From assembly GCA_965153455.1 (NCBI GenBank), contig OZ234494.1:3968001-4032000 (forward strand): a stretch of DNA of 64,000 nucleotides. Direction: 5' to 3'. Position numbers and translations under genes: made by a program. The notes under the pieces were generated by a model. It was not told the DNA's origin. It worked only from the letters and a program-made list of their open reading frames with translations, and did no database searches. Below, piece by piece: positions 47,001 to 59,078 of this stretch (the stretch's first letter is position 1; every line of letters starts with the position of its first letter). The stretch is from Sphagnum compactum (lineage: Eukaryota > Bryophyta > Sphagnopsida > Sphagnales).

Positions 47001-48479
47001 AATTCAAAAAAATTGATTTGAGATCACACCACTCTTTTGTGTTATGTTGTGTTTGTTTTCCAACTTTTTATGCAAGTTTATTTATCCACAATGGTTTCAA
47101 TTATATGTGGATTCTTGTGTGAGTAAATGAGTTGTATTTTGAATCCAAAAAATTGGGTCTAATTGAATAGTGTTATAACTAGATTTGTTGTCTTTTTTAG
47201 CAGGAGTTTGTTCACATTTTGCATGGGATTTATTTGTAGCAAGTGTCGTGTAGTTCTAAGCTCCATGCTTGAGTTATGTTTTTTCATTAAAAGTTTTTGT
47301 TTTGTTTTGCAATTAGCGGGAGTTACAATTGAAGGGGCAAACCGAAGGCAATTTTGAAAAATTTTGGCTTGGTTTTCATTTTTAAACTCCTTTGGGAATT
47401 GAACCCAAACATGGCTTAAGTACCTTAAAGTTTTGACCAAAAAAAAACAATAAGAACCAAAAAGAGCTTTGGCCTTGTCATCTATAAAAGGCCCCCTCCT
47501 CTTTCTTTCTCTCTCTACCCTTCTTTCTTTTGCTTCCTTTCTCTTTGTGGCCAATAACAATGTGCCCAAAAACAATGGTGAAAACAACAAGTATGACATA
47601 GAATAACCATGCCATCATCAAGCCCCAAGTTTAGGTGACTTTCAACAACTAATCTATAGTAACAACAACAAGGCCCGAGGGTGCCATATCCTCCTCCTCC
47701 TCCTCCTCTTCCTTGTTTGAGTAGTAATAACAACAAATGTAGCTGCAACAAACAACAAGGGAAAAAGGGGGGGTGCCATCACCTTTTCTAGGACCTTCAT
47801 TAATGGTTCAATGATGGTAGGAGGTCATCCTCTTCATTGTCTTGATCTTTGTCATTGTGCACAAAAATAACCATAACAGCATAACTACTACAACTAAAAA
47901 GGCAACTAAAGGGAGGGTGAAAGGGGTGGTGATGGGAGGAATCAAGCTCCATCGTCATCACTATCCTACACTGGAGCTCACCAAACTTCTTATGGGCCAA
48001 AGAAGTTTGGCACATTTGGGAAGTCCACAAGGCTTGGGAAAGCTTTGAGATAAAAGTCACAAAGTCCAATTGGAACTAGAGGCTTTTCTTGTGGCAAATA
48101 TAGTTCAACTATGGGTCTGGCTTTACATTGTTGGATTTGCATTGTTTGTAGAATGTGGCCTCTTTCTTTGGATTTACATCCGGTTTTGGGTTCTCCAATT
48201 TGCGGAGTTTTTATTTCCATCTTTAGGTCATCAAGTCAATCAATTATAGGCATCACCCATGAATTGCATGGACTAACTAAGGCCACTAATGCATCAACTT
48301 TGGGTGCTTCAAGTTCTACTAAGCTTGGCACCTTGGGTGTTGCAAGTTTTGTTGGCACCTTTGGTTCTTTAAGCAAATAAAAAACATCAATTTTTGCCAA
48401 TGGTGCATTTGCATCAACTTTTGCTACTCGAGGTCCCACTTTTGGAGAACCAAGCAAAAAAAAAAGGCAAATATTAAGA
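44053..48479. other. Upstream region of the strictosidine-synthase-like gene and unassigned DNA
   Basis: The first ~350 bases (minus strand) are the probable 5' leader and promoter of the strictosidine-synthase-like gene. Simple tracts follow: (GGAA)n at 44858-44890, (AAT)n near 45768-45782 and (CCT)n at 47691-47708. At 48236-48565 the minus strand has a 109-codon frame with repeated PKV-type tripeptides (GSPKVGPRVAKV, KEPKVPTKLATPKVPSLVEL) from a local repeat. No other gene was recognised. Confidence 0.5.
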
Positions 48480-50104
48480 AGGTGTTCAAAGAAGAATGGG
48501 TTGCCCAATTTCCTTAGGACTGAACTTGTGGTAGATCCTACAAGCAAGATCCTTGCATGGTGCACTACAAGGTTTGTTCCATGGTTGAAGGTAGGAAAAA
48601 CTTTGAAACCTTAAATTGAATGGTTTGCAAAAGCACGCAAGAAAAGGAAAACCCTAGTCCCTTGTTGAAGAGTTTTGGTGGGTGAATATTGTATCAACAA
48701 TGATAGCCAACACAAAAGAAGTGAAGAGGTCTTTGCCTAGGCCCAAGCTAGCGTAGGCCCAAACTTTATTGCATTGAAGTTAGTGGTCATGTAAGGAAGG
48801 CTGAAAAGAAAAAAAACTTTGTCCAATTTGTGGCAATTTTCCATTGCTGAAACATGGTAGACCCATGAATAATTTTGAACATATGAAAGGTTTGTTTGAT
48901 TTTTTGAAAATACACCACACATCCAAGAAACATTGGACAAACTCAAGTGACTAGGATATGGCAACTACCATGCACAATGTCATTTCAAAACAAATTGTAT
49001 TGCTAGTCTAACAAACCAAATTCATTTCAATTAACTGTGATGAGGTCATCACTTTGGACAACTAGTATTGGATATATATTCACATGAATATTGCTAATAA
49101 TTTGTCGCATGGTGCTAATTCTTTTGAATCTTGAAAAAATTGTTGATGGAGGTACATTTGACAACCTCACTACTATAATTATTTGTTATCTTGACATTTT
49201 TGGTGGCATGTTAAAAACTAACCTTGATTACAAAGTGGTGTGTTTTGGGGTTGATGGTGTAATAGTTTTCCAAGGCTTGAAAACCAATGTGAATATCTAA
49301 TTGATTAACAAGCACTACCTTTTCTTTGTAGAGATTCACCAAAATGGCACATCAACATAATCTTGTTGTCCAAACTTTATCATCCCTAAACTTTGTTGTG
49401 AAGATTGAGGGTTTACTTTCGTCTTTGTACACCAATTATATCCAATCCCCAAAAAAGACTTGGAATGCACCAAATTGGTTAATTGAATCAAGGGGTTTGA
49501 AAATTTTGAAAAACATTCAGACACAATGGATCTCAATGTTAACATATTTTAAACGATTGTCATGTGAGTATAAATCTCTTGTTGTGAATATGTTCAATGA
49601 TCTTCCTACTAATCCAGTTACTACCACTAATTCTAAATTGTTATGTGATGTGGAAATTGTGATGGAACTAACAAATGTGTTACAAAGTAATCCAAAGTTT
49701 GAACAAACCTACTCAAAACCAAAAATTGCTTCATTTGTGATTTTGTGGCAATAATGAAGTTTATTCAAGTTGATCTCTACAAACTTTATGTGGATCTTGA
49801 TTGACATTTCTCACACGACCAGTTCTACATATTTGTGGATTTGGTGGGGTTCAAATTTAATGTGTTATCAACAATTTGGAACCCTAAGCCCACTGCATAA
49901 ATGGATTATGTTGCCTTTTGTTTCAAAGAACAGTTTTACATGTTGCACAAAACTAGCAACTACACTAAAGTTGTGTACATGGTCACCAAAGAGGATCAAG
50001 GGCATTTGTACACCAAGATGTAAAAAACCAATGCACTTTTGTTGCAAAAAGGTTCGATAATTGAACTTGATAGAAGATTTTCAATGTAAGAACTCATGAA
50101 TGCT

Positions 50105-52071
50105 CACTATGAGAAAATGGGGTGATTTGCAACTAGTCTTATAACTAGGTTTTTCAATTGCAATGACCATTTGCAAATTATTACAACTCAATGAATTTCT
50201 ACAGGTGTGAGTGCTATTAGACAAGTTATATGAGTTATAACGAATGCAATTCATCGAATGTGAAATCATATACATATACAACTCATGCAACTCAGCTACA
50301 ACTATGTAAGAACAATTACTATGTAACTTTAATGCAACTACCATGGTAATGTCATGGTAATGTTATTTTTCATTGATCCATCAAAATCTAACACGTGGCA
50401 CTATGGGGATTTTTGGGTGAAAATTATTTTCTTTTTGAAACATTGATCTCCACCATCCATTATGATAATTATTCATTTTATATGGTCTTAGATTATGACA
50501 CGTAGTGCAATTAAAAGTTGCCATGTGGCATATTAATTGAATTTGAAAAAATAATAAATTAAAATAAATATATATTTAAATAGTTAGGTTGGTTGATACA
50601 TAGGCATAAATAGGAAGGTAAGTTAGTAGGTCCAACCTACATACCTATGTACATAAGTAACATTAGGTAGGTAGGTAAAACTAAGTAAATAGAACATACA
50701 TACATACTTATGCTACATACCCACTTACTTACATAGGTAGGTAAATAAAACCTACCTACATTACATACCTACTTACTTACCAAAGTAGGTCAATAAAAAA
50801 GTAAGACAAATTACTTACTTACCTAGGTAAGCAAGTAAGTACAAAAGTAGAAGAGTAGGTGAACTAAAAAGTAGCCTGTAAATATTTTTATTTTATTTTA
50901 TGTTTTATCTTTAGTTTAAGTTTTTTTAAGCTCATCCCAAATTGGCACATGTTATGTGAGCACACAAAACAATACATTTTTTTTATATAGTTAGTGAAAT
51001 GAAATTCAAGGACAAAACATATGGTTTAAATCTTTTAATTGCACATTAGTTGCAAATTGGATTGCAACTAGAAAAAGATTCTCCCACAATTTTCTATTCA
51101 TTTTTAATTTGAATTCAAATGATTATTTTTAATCATTTGATTATTTTTTGAATTAATCAGTCTAATTTTAATAACTAGTTAATTAGTTATTAGATGATTA
51201 ATGATCTAAATTCAAATAAAACTTAGACAATTAATCATTTGAATCCCCAAACTTTATTATTTGGATTATTTTATAGTTAATTATTTGAATTAATTAATTG
51301 ATGAATTATCTAAAATAATTAGCATAATTCATATATTTTTTAATTAATTATTTCACATAATTAATTATATTAATTTTGAAATGATATTTAATTATTTGAA
51401 CTAAATATTTTTATTAAATGATCTAGTTTTAATAATTAATTAATTATAAATTGATTATTTGATTCAATTAGCAAACTAATTGTCTAAATTAAACTTATCA
51501 ATTCAAATTAACTATTAATTATTTAATATTTAAACGAATAATTTATTAAAAATAAAATAATTTATTTAATATTGCCTTATTAACATTTGAACAATAATAA
51601 AGAAATAGCAGAAAAATATTATTTTTATAATGACAAAATAGTGACACAATTAGTTATATCAATGGAAATCATAATTAATTGCAAATCTCATATCTAATGG
51701 GCGATGGAAATGTGTACACGTGTCATGATTGTATGTGTCAACACTATACACTAGTTGCAACGTAATTCTTGATTGGGTGCTACATTTAGACCAATTGTAA
51801 TGTAATTGCCACATGTAACTAAAATGCAATTTGTTACAAAATCAAACATGATTGACTATATTAATATGTATGATGTGTACATTACACCATATAAGTGTTC
51901 TAATTACATTAAATTACAATTATAGTATAATTCCTTGATTTTTTGACGTGGTGTTTTATTTATTAAATGCCCATATTTTCATGTTTTAATTATAATGTAG
52001 TTGTATATTAATTGTTTTGGAGCTCTAGTTGCAAGGTAATGTGATTTTAGTGGATAAAATTTCTCATAGTA
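50105..52071. mobile_element. Nonautonomous CACTA-type element, 1,967 bp, nested in a hAT pseudogene
   Basis: The left end is CACTATGAGAAAATGGGGTG and the right end, reverse-complemented, TACTATGAGAAATTTTATCC. The trinucleotide GCT occurs immediately before (50102-50104) and after (52072-52074), the 3-bp duplication expected for CACTA transposons. Removing the element and one GCT joins the hAT frame: ELMNA then TSIIYPQ. It contains the TAGG/CCTA minisatellite at 50585-50880 and very AT-rich DNA (TTAATTAATT) and has no coding frame, so an autonomous partner would have had to move it. Confidence 0.85.
50585..50880. repeat. Degenerate TAGG/CCTA minisatellite inside the CACTA-ended element
   Basis: Variants of GGTAGGTAAATAAAACCTAC, ACATACCTACTTACTTAC and AAGTAAGTAC occur in both orientations, so the tract can fold back on itself. 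It arrived with, or expanded inside, the transposon. Confidence 0.85.
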
Positions 52072-52917
52072 GCTACTAGCATTATTTACCCTCAATAATA
52101 TTGTACAATTAGAATTTGCCTTAACATTCCCCTAAAGATCTACAAATTGTAAAATCACATTACGATCACCACAAGATGATTCAATTAGATGGCAAATGAC
52201 ATGCACCTTTACCAAATCATGTTTTACTTGAATAGCAATCTAGTTCTTTTATGACCATCATGCAGTCCAACAATGAAATTACCATGAAACCTATGCATGA
52301 TTATAATCCAACCACTTGAATGTGGAGAAGGTTTGTTTTTAGTGTGATTTTGAAAGATAGAATTTTTGAATATTTCAAACTTGTTGAACTTGCAATTGTT
52401 GTTGTTCTAAGGGATGTTGGAAATAAATGTACCTTTTCTACTATCAATTTCATGAAGTTCAAATTGAGGAACCATTTAAGAATTAATCTAGATCTGGTTG
52501 TTAACATGTATGTTACTATACAAACATCTCCATTCCACGTTGTCATCACAAATTGGAATGAAACAATATTTCAATATGGGTTGGAGCTATAGAATTTTGG
52601 AATAATTCTATGAAAAGGCAACCTATTTGACATCTTCGTGAACCTTACCTTTTGCATTTAATCAAGATTGTAAGTCTTAGATCCTATCTATTTTCCCACT
52701 CAAGAATGAATCTAAATAGAAATGTTAATATTAATGTTTTTTATTTTGCAAATTTGCATTCCATTACAATAGGGCAATGTCTTCTTTGGACTAGTGTTCA
52801 ACTCCCTTGGAAGATATCATTACATCAAATTTGTTGCCACATAAAAATTGTGACAAGTGCATCTTCAACTCTAGGTTTTGAAAATGTATCAAAATTTCAG
52901 GTATTTTCACCTAGTTG

Positions 52918-53059
52918 CACTAACAGAAAAAAAGTCATTTTGTGACTTGTTTTAAATGACTAAAAATTTCATTTGCAGCTATTTTAAAGACCAAAATAGT
53001 CACAAACAACACCTTTAGTCACCTAAAGCAAGTCACAAAATGGGGTTTTTCTACTAATG
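52918..53059. mobile_element. CACTA-type MITE, 142 bp, with ~43-bp terminal inverted repeats
   Basis: Left end CACTAACAGAAAAAAAGTCA; right end, reverse-complemented, CATTAGTAGAAAAACCCCAT. After the first 15 bases both arms share CATTTTGTGACTTG, then TTTA, then TGACTAAA. TTG flanks both ends (52915-52917 and 53060-53062), a 3-bp target duplication. It is noncoding and close to a perfect hairpin. Confidence 0.82.
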
Positions 53060-56000
53060 TTGTCATCTTGGATTTTGTAGATAAAACCTTTTGCCATATT
53101 GTCTACTACAACAATGCAATCACTTTTTTAAAAGTTGCAACATGATATAGTAGCTTAAGGCTTCCAACTTTAGTCAATACATTGTTTTGGCTAACCTAAT
53201 TTGAAATTCTATCAAAGTTAAAGTTGAAAGTTACAAACTCACAAGTTAGAGGAATTGAACTACATACTATAATGTTGATATCAAGTAATTCATTGAATTG
53301 AAGAGGGCAACAAGCTCAAGGACCTAGGAAACAAATAGGAAACCCAAAAAAACCATTCTTCATTAGGTTTTCTTTTTTGATTCAATGGCACAATTTTTAA
53401 TTGGAATGTGGTGACCACTCTATTGTGCATGTAATTCATTCTAGTTTTGTTTCATATTCATTGTATTAATTATCATTGGCTATTAATTGGTTATGAAGTG
53501 ATTACATACAACAATAATTCTAGAGTGTTGACATGTTTCAAATGGGTAGGATAAGAAGGTAATTCAAAATTCTAGTGGACATGATGAAAATAAATGGCAT
53601 TTTTTTGCTTAAACCTCACATCCACCTAAAAATGTACATGTTTTACATGTACATGTTATAGATGAATAGGTAGTTCAAAACATTATGCAAAGATTTGGAG
53701 GCTACTATTATGATTCCTTCTCAAAATACAAGCAAAAATAACCAAATGCAAAAACTTGCCAAAAAAAACCCCTAAAATAATACATGATGAAAGGCCCCAA
53801 AAAGGGTGTTATAAAAAAGGAAAAAAACTGCCAAAATCTAAGTTCCTTCTCAAATGTAAACAATGAATCTCATTGAAAACCTACCGAAACCTAATAAAAA
53901 CTTGTATTTTATGGTAGAAAAGTTTTTAAAATATGACCAAACACTTATTAAATTCATAAAAGCCTTATGGCATGTTCTTGAAATCATTCTACTTCTTTGT
54001 TCAGCTATTCCTTTTTTGAACTTGTCTTTTTATTTTGAACTATATATTTCATTTTGTATCCCACATCTTGCTTGAGCTTTTAACGAATGTTAAATATGTT
54101 GATACTTTTCCTTTTTTTCATTTAAAATGTTTAATATATTTAAATTTGAGCAATCAATATTAACATTATAAAATATGACCATGTTTTCTTCGACATGTGT
54201 CCAAAACAAACTTTTTGAAACTTAATCTTTCATAACCTAGTCTTTGAAACATCCTTTCTAAAACATGCTTCACATGACATTTTTTTATGTAAGGACCTCA
54301 AATTGCATGATGATGGCCTTGTCAAGTACGTGTTGTTTTTTGAAAATGAGTCCAAGTAAGAGATTCAATCTAACCTAATGATGATCAAATTTTGTCAATC
54401 TTTACAAAACATGAAAAATTAAAGGGTGAGATGTTGGATTTCATGTTCTAGTGCATTTGTTTTTGCACCCTTCAAAAGTACAATGGCATTATTATGTAAT
54501 TCACTATTGAATTGTGAAAATGGTCATGCAAATGCACTTAGAAAAAGGGAATGTGTAGAAGAAAGTTTGTTTAGTGGGGCATGAAAACCTTAAAGAAGGC
54601 TTGTGGTATAAAAAACACTTTGGTTCTTCCATACAATGAAAAAATCCATTAATCCTTGTCATAATATAGTGCAAGTGGAATTTATATGTTGACTCAAACT
54701 AAGTTATTACGCAATGTCAAAAGTTAATTGATTTATAAAACGTGCAAAAATAGGTTGGGCTTACGTGAAAAAATTAAAAATGACTCCAAGGAATGGAGCT
54801 CTATAAAAGAAAGATCAATTATTCACACCCATGTTTTTCAATAAAGGTTTAATTGGAGTGTAGCTATTACATATTATATTTTTATTTAGTATGTTGATAA
54901 GCGAAACGATACAAAACATCATATTCATATTGAAATGAATATCACAATATCTAATGTTACAAATGAATTCAACTCACATTGCATAAGATGTCTTTGTGTC
55001 TATTCCATACCTTCCATGTTTCAAAAAATATTAAGGTGTTTTGTTTCAATGTATTCGTGTTTCAATGTTTTCTTTGTCTTATTATTAATTATTTAATTTT
55101 CTTTCTTTAGATGTTTATTTGTTTCAATGGTTTTTTAGGTTCCATGTTTTTATGTTTCAATGTTTTAATGTTTTCTATGGTTATGTCCTTATCATTTTGT
55201 GTTTAAAATTGTTTCTATAGTTATGTTTATGTAATTTTTATTAGGATTTCATATTTGTGTTATTTTTGTATTTTTAAGATTCTTTTGCCCATGTATTGAT
55301 GTCATAATGATTGTGATTTTTAATCTAAATTTTTTCATGTATTTTTTAAAAAACAAAATTGGGAAGAACCTAAAGGTGAATGTTTATAGGTATGGATTTT
55401 AAGAACCCTTTGGAAAAAGCTTGTGAATCCAAGTCATACATCCTAAGCTCCCCATTGTCTTAAGCGAAGGTTCATTGAAAAATCTTTCAAATGATATGTA
55501 GGTCCTCCCTATAGAGCCTAGTTTTAGGATGAATCTATTTTGATAAATGCATGGAGATTCAGAAACTTTTAAAAATAAAAATAAAACCATTATGTAAAAA
55601 ATGTTTCTACACATGTTAAAAATCTTGAAAATATTATTAGCACTGAAGGCACCAAACAAGAAATGAACCTACTTAATTTAATCAACTACTTTTTGGTACT
55701 TTGAATGTAACATAGTATTTTGAATACCCAATGAAACATGGCTCAACATCTAGATGGGATTTAATGACAAACAAGGAAGTTCAAAGTTATCCATGTACTT
55801 TATTTCCCCATCAACAAACTCATTTATGTTCTTCATCAAGGTTCATTTTTAACTCATTAATGCCTATCACACATCAAATGCATATAAAATAAAACCCATA
55901 CTTGTTAATAAAACTAAACCAATTTTTTTAATTGCAAGTGTGAGTTATGCCCCCTTATAACAAGATCAAACAACCAACATGGAAAAACTAAGAACAAGGA

Positions 56001-58700
56001 TCAAACTTTTAAAACCATTAATTTCATTCAAAGCCAATTTTAGATTGAAAATTATTTTGGATAAAACTGTTAATGAACCCTAACCCATCGACCTTATTGT
56101 CATTGAAAAAATATTGAATGTTAATCAATTGATTGAATCTTTGATGAGATTTGTAAGCACAAATGCAACTACGCTATTTAAAATAAGACATTGCAAAAAA
56201 ATAAATTTAAAATATTTTTTTAAAAAAAAAATTTGGGATATTCTTTTGAATTGTTAAAAAATTCTTTCCAGCCCTCATACTTCAAGTATGCATTTTCTTA
56301 TTATCGTTAATAACTATTGATTAACGTGTTTTGTACGATATCTAAATAATCATATTTAAAGTTTTTTTAACATTCATTAAGTAATACATTCTAGTGTGGC
56401 CTATGCCATTGGCCTAAGTGCAAATGCTACAAGTGTGAATACGACCTCAACAATAGAGTTCAATCATTAAAAAAATAAATAGATTAAATCAAATTTTAAT
56501 GATAAAATTACTCAAAATTCAATATCTCCCCTAAGCTTTGTTAAAAAAATTCGATATCACCTACACAAAATCCCACTCATCAAGGGCTTTCCAATAATGC
56601 CAAGAACTTGCCCCAATTTCACTTTATTTTTATTTTTGATTTTATAAAATTCTCTTTGACAAAATTGTTCAATGTTCAATTATTTTTGCACCGTATGTTT
56701 AAACATTACAAAATCTCCTTGGTGCACCTTTACTCATTGAGAGGTTTCCAATGATACCAAAAGCATGGTGAGTAAGGTACCATGGTTTGGGAGATCTCAA
56801 CATGACAAACAAAATTTGGGCTCTACATTGCTTCACACTACCAATGATGATGTCTTTATTTATTAATCATATCCAATGATTAGCATATGATTCACATTTA
56901 AACACAATCTAAAACAAGCTGCTTGTTAATTAATGGTACTATGATTAAGTAACAAGTGACCACTACTTCATTTACTCATTGGTGCAATTTTGTTTTACTA
57001 CACAAATGCTTTTGAAAAGCAAATTTACAATACCACTTTCACAACTTGTATTTACCTTATAAATAGATCTGAATATTAAGATAGAAATTTGTCTTGTTTT
57101 GTTAGCACACCTTAACCCTCCTAAACCAGGGGGCACTTGTTGTGCTTTTGGTACTGTTAGAAAGCCCTCTACAAGGTAATGCACACCATGGTCATTTTGG
57201 AAATTTTGGTCCAATCAATAAAAGGTTGTTGAATTTAGAATGACTTTTTTCATTGAATATTAATTAAAATTTATCAACTTATTATTTTGAACTAATGAAT
57301 GCCTCTTCATCATATTGGCCTTTCTGTTTGACCTTTCACAACCAAAACCTTCAACTCCCTTTCACATACAAAACTTCTTTAAAAAATTCTAAAAATTTCA
57401 ATGACACAAGTTCACACTTGAGCCAACAAGATTTTTTCACAATTGAGTTTTTATTTAAAAGTCATGTCTCTTACAGCCTTGAAGATGTTTTCTAGAAAGT
57501 TGTCTTAAATCAATACAATCATTCACGATTATGTATTCATTTATTACCATTTTAAATAAATACTCGATCCTTGATTAAAAGAGTCTCAAGGAATTCCACC
57601 AATGACACCATCCATGGATGAAACGCCTCATTGAGGTCCAATGATCAATCCACCTAATGTATCCACAAGACTCTTCTGTGTGTACATGTCCCCTTAGGCT
57701 GATTGTGTGAGCTTAAACAGGTGAAGCACCTTGGGTTTCCACTGAGAGTGACTTCATCCAAGGAGAGCCAGTGAAAGGTTGATTGTAGCCATGTCAGTCC
57801 CTGCTTGGAAGGGACCTCAACTGACAATTAAATGCTCCTCTTCCACTTGAATAAGCTCCTTACTGGAACACAAGCATAAGTCAAAGAATGAAATCATATC
57901 TGCCAACAAGTCTTACAATCTCTAACCCATGTTAGGAGTAAAACCCACCCTGCACATCATTCCATAGTCACATTGGTTCCAGATTTGTACAAAATCAAAC
58001 ATTCCATGAAAACAAGGGGTGTGTCACACACTGTGGCCTTGCTATTTACATTAAAAAGTATCCTAAGGCAAAAGAAGAATTAGGGAAACTCAAATATGTA
58101 ACCGTGCAAAAATATAATCTTCAAAAAAACCCTCTAAAAGAAACCAAAATTCTTCAAGATATTTTAACTCTATAACTAATCTCAAATTTCAACACAAGCC
58201 AAAATATCATGTTTCAAAAACCCTCATATAAACATAGACCTATTTACCTTGGCACTAAAATCCCTTAAGCTACTATACTCTATAATGACTCTAAACACAA
58301 TATCCTTGCCTTCGTAGGTAAGGCCAACAAACTGCTGCACAACCGTGACCTATTTACCTGGAATTTTGCAGCTTCAATGGCTCTCCCAGGTTGTTCTGCA
58401 AAACACAACTCACAGTTCTTGGAACTGAAATGCACAAATCTTAGTATGTCCTGCAATCAGAGGGAGCAATGCATTTCACCGTGCACTAATTTTTCATGCT
58501 CAATCATTTTCCATTGGAAGAGTGACACCCAAAGATATTCCAATTAGTTGCTCAAACATTTATTTTTTGCTTAATGAGCAGAGTCACACCTGAAACCTTT
58601 TCTGGCCACCTGGTGGTTTGCCAAATCATTCATCAAGAGATTTGATGAAGTAAACACAGAGAATACAGTCTACTCACAAACTCAAAAAGAATAAAATCTA
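53060..58700. other. AT-rich intergenic DNA without recognised genes
   Basis: Frames up to 97 codons occur on both strands, but none has a domain, a coding-like composition or splice support. Around 57110-57230 a block with TTAGAAAGCCCTCTACAAGG resembles the TTGGAAAGCTCTCGACGAGG block at 1931 and 30947. From about 57600 the composition becomes more balanced, possibly the distal 3' flank of the UVR/ApaG gene. Confidence 0.55.
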
Positions 58701-59078
58701 CAAAACAACTGCAACTAAAAGGGGCTGATTATTTGTACTGAGGTAGACCATCATCCCTGTTTAACATAACTGCCCTGTGAGATGCTTCCAGTATCACACA
58801 CAAGTTTACACAAGAGACGAGGTACATGGGTATGGACAATCATACACCACACTTAAAGAAATACTGGGCACATTGCCAGAGAATCTCCATGAGGACGATC
58901 TGGAGCCCTGGAAGCCTTACTAATATGTGTGCACTACATCAATGTTTTTATTCTAGTGCCACAGTATCTTGGTAGAGTCTGTGCCTCTCTTGAGACTGTT
59001 GAATCATAAGATTGGGCAGGTCTAAGTTGATAGATCCATAGGAAGGTGAAAGCCGAACAGTCAACAATGCAGAGCAGG
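58701..59078 (-). other. Probable 3' untranslated region of the UVR/ApaG gene
   Basis: Noncoding minus-strand DNA directly after the TGA at 59081-59079, with composition like the gene. The polyadenylation site was not fixed. Confidence 0.4.

Larger units (their letters stand above)
48480..52620 (+). pseudogene. hAT-like (ZNF862-type) transposase pseudogene split by a CACTA-ended insertion
   Basis: Coding remains in order: EEWVAQFP and CSMVEGRKNFETL (about 48490-48600), EKIVDGGTFDNLTTIIICYL and VVCFGVDGVIVFQGLKTNV (about 49130-49295), MAHQHNLVVQTLSSLNFVVK (about 49344), ILKNIQTQWISMLTYFKRLS (about 49503-49565), LCDVEIVMEL (about 49640) and LDRRFSM-stop-ELMNA up to 50104. After the insertion 50105-52071 the same frame goes on TSIIYPQ (52075-52095). 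A C-terminal part EYFKLVELAIVVVLRDVG and TFSTINFMKFKLRNHLRINL (about 52370-52490) is the dimerisation region. This is a different hAT lineage from the BED-finger copies at 13.8 and 37.4 kb. Many stops and frameshifts are present. Confidence 0.87.
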
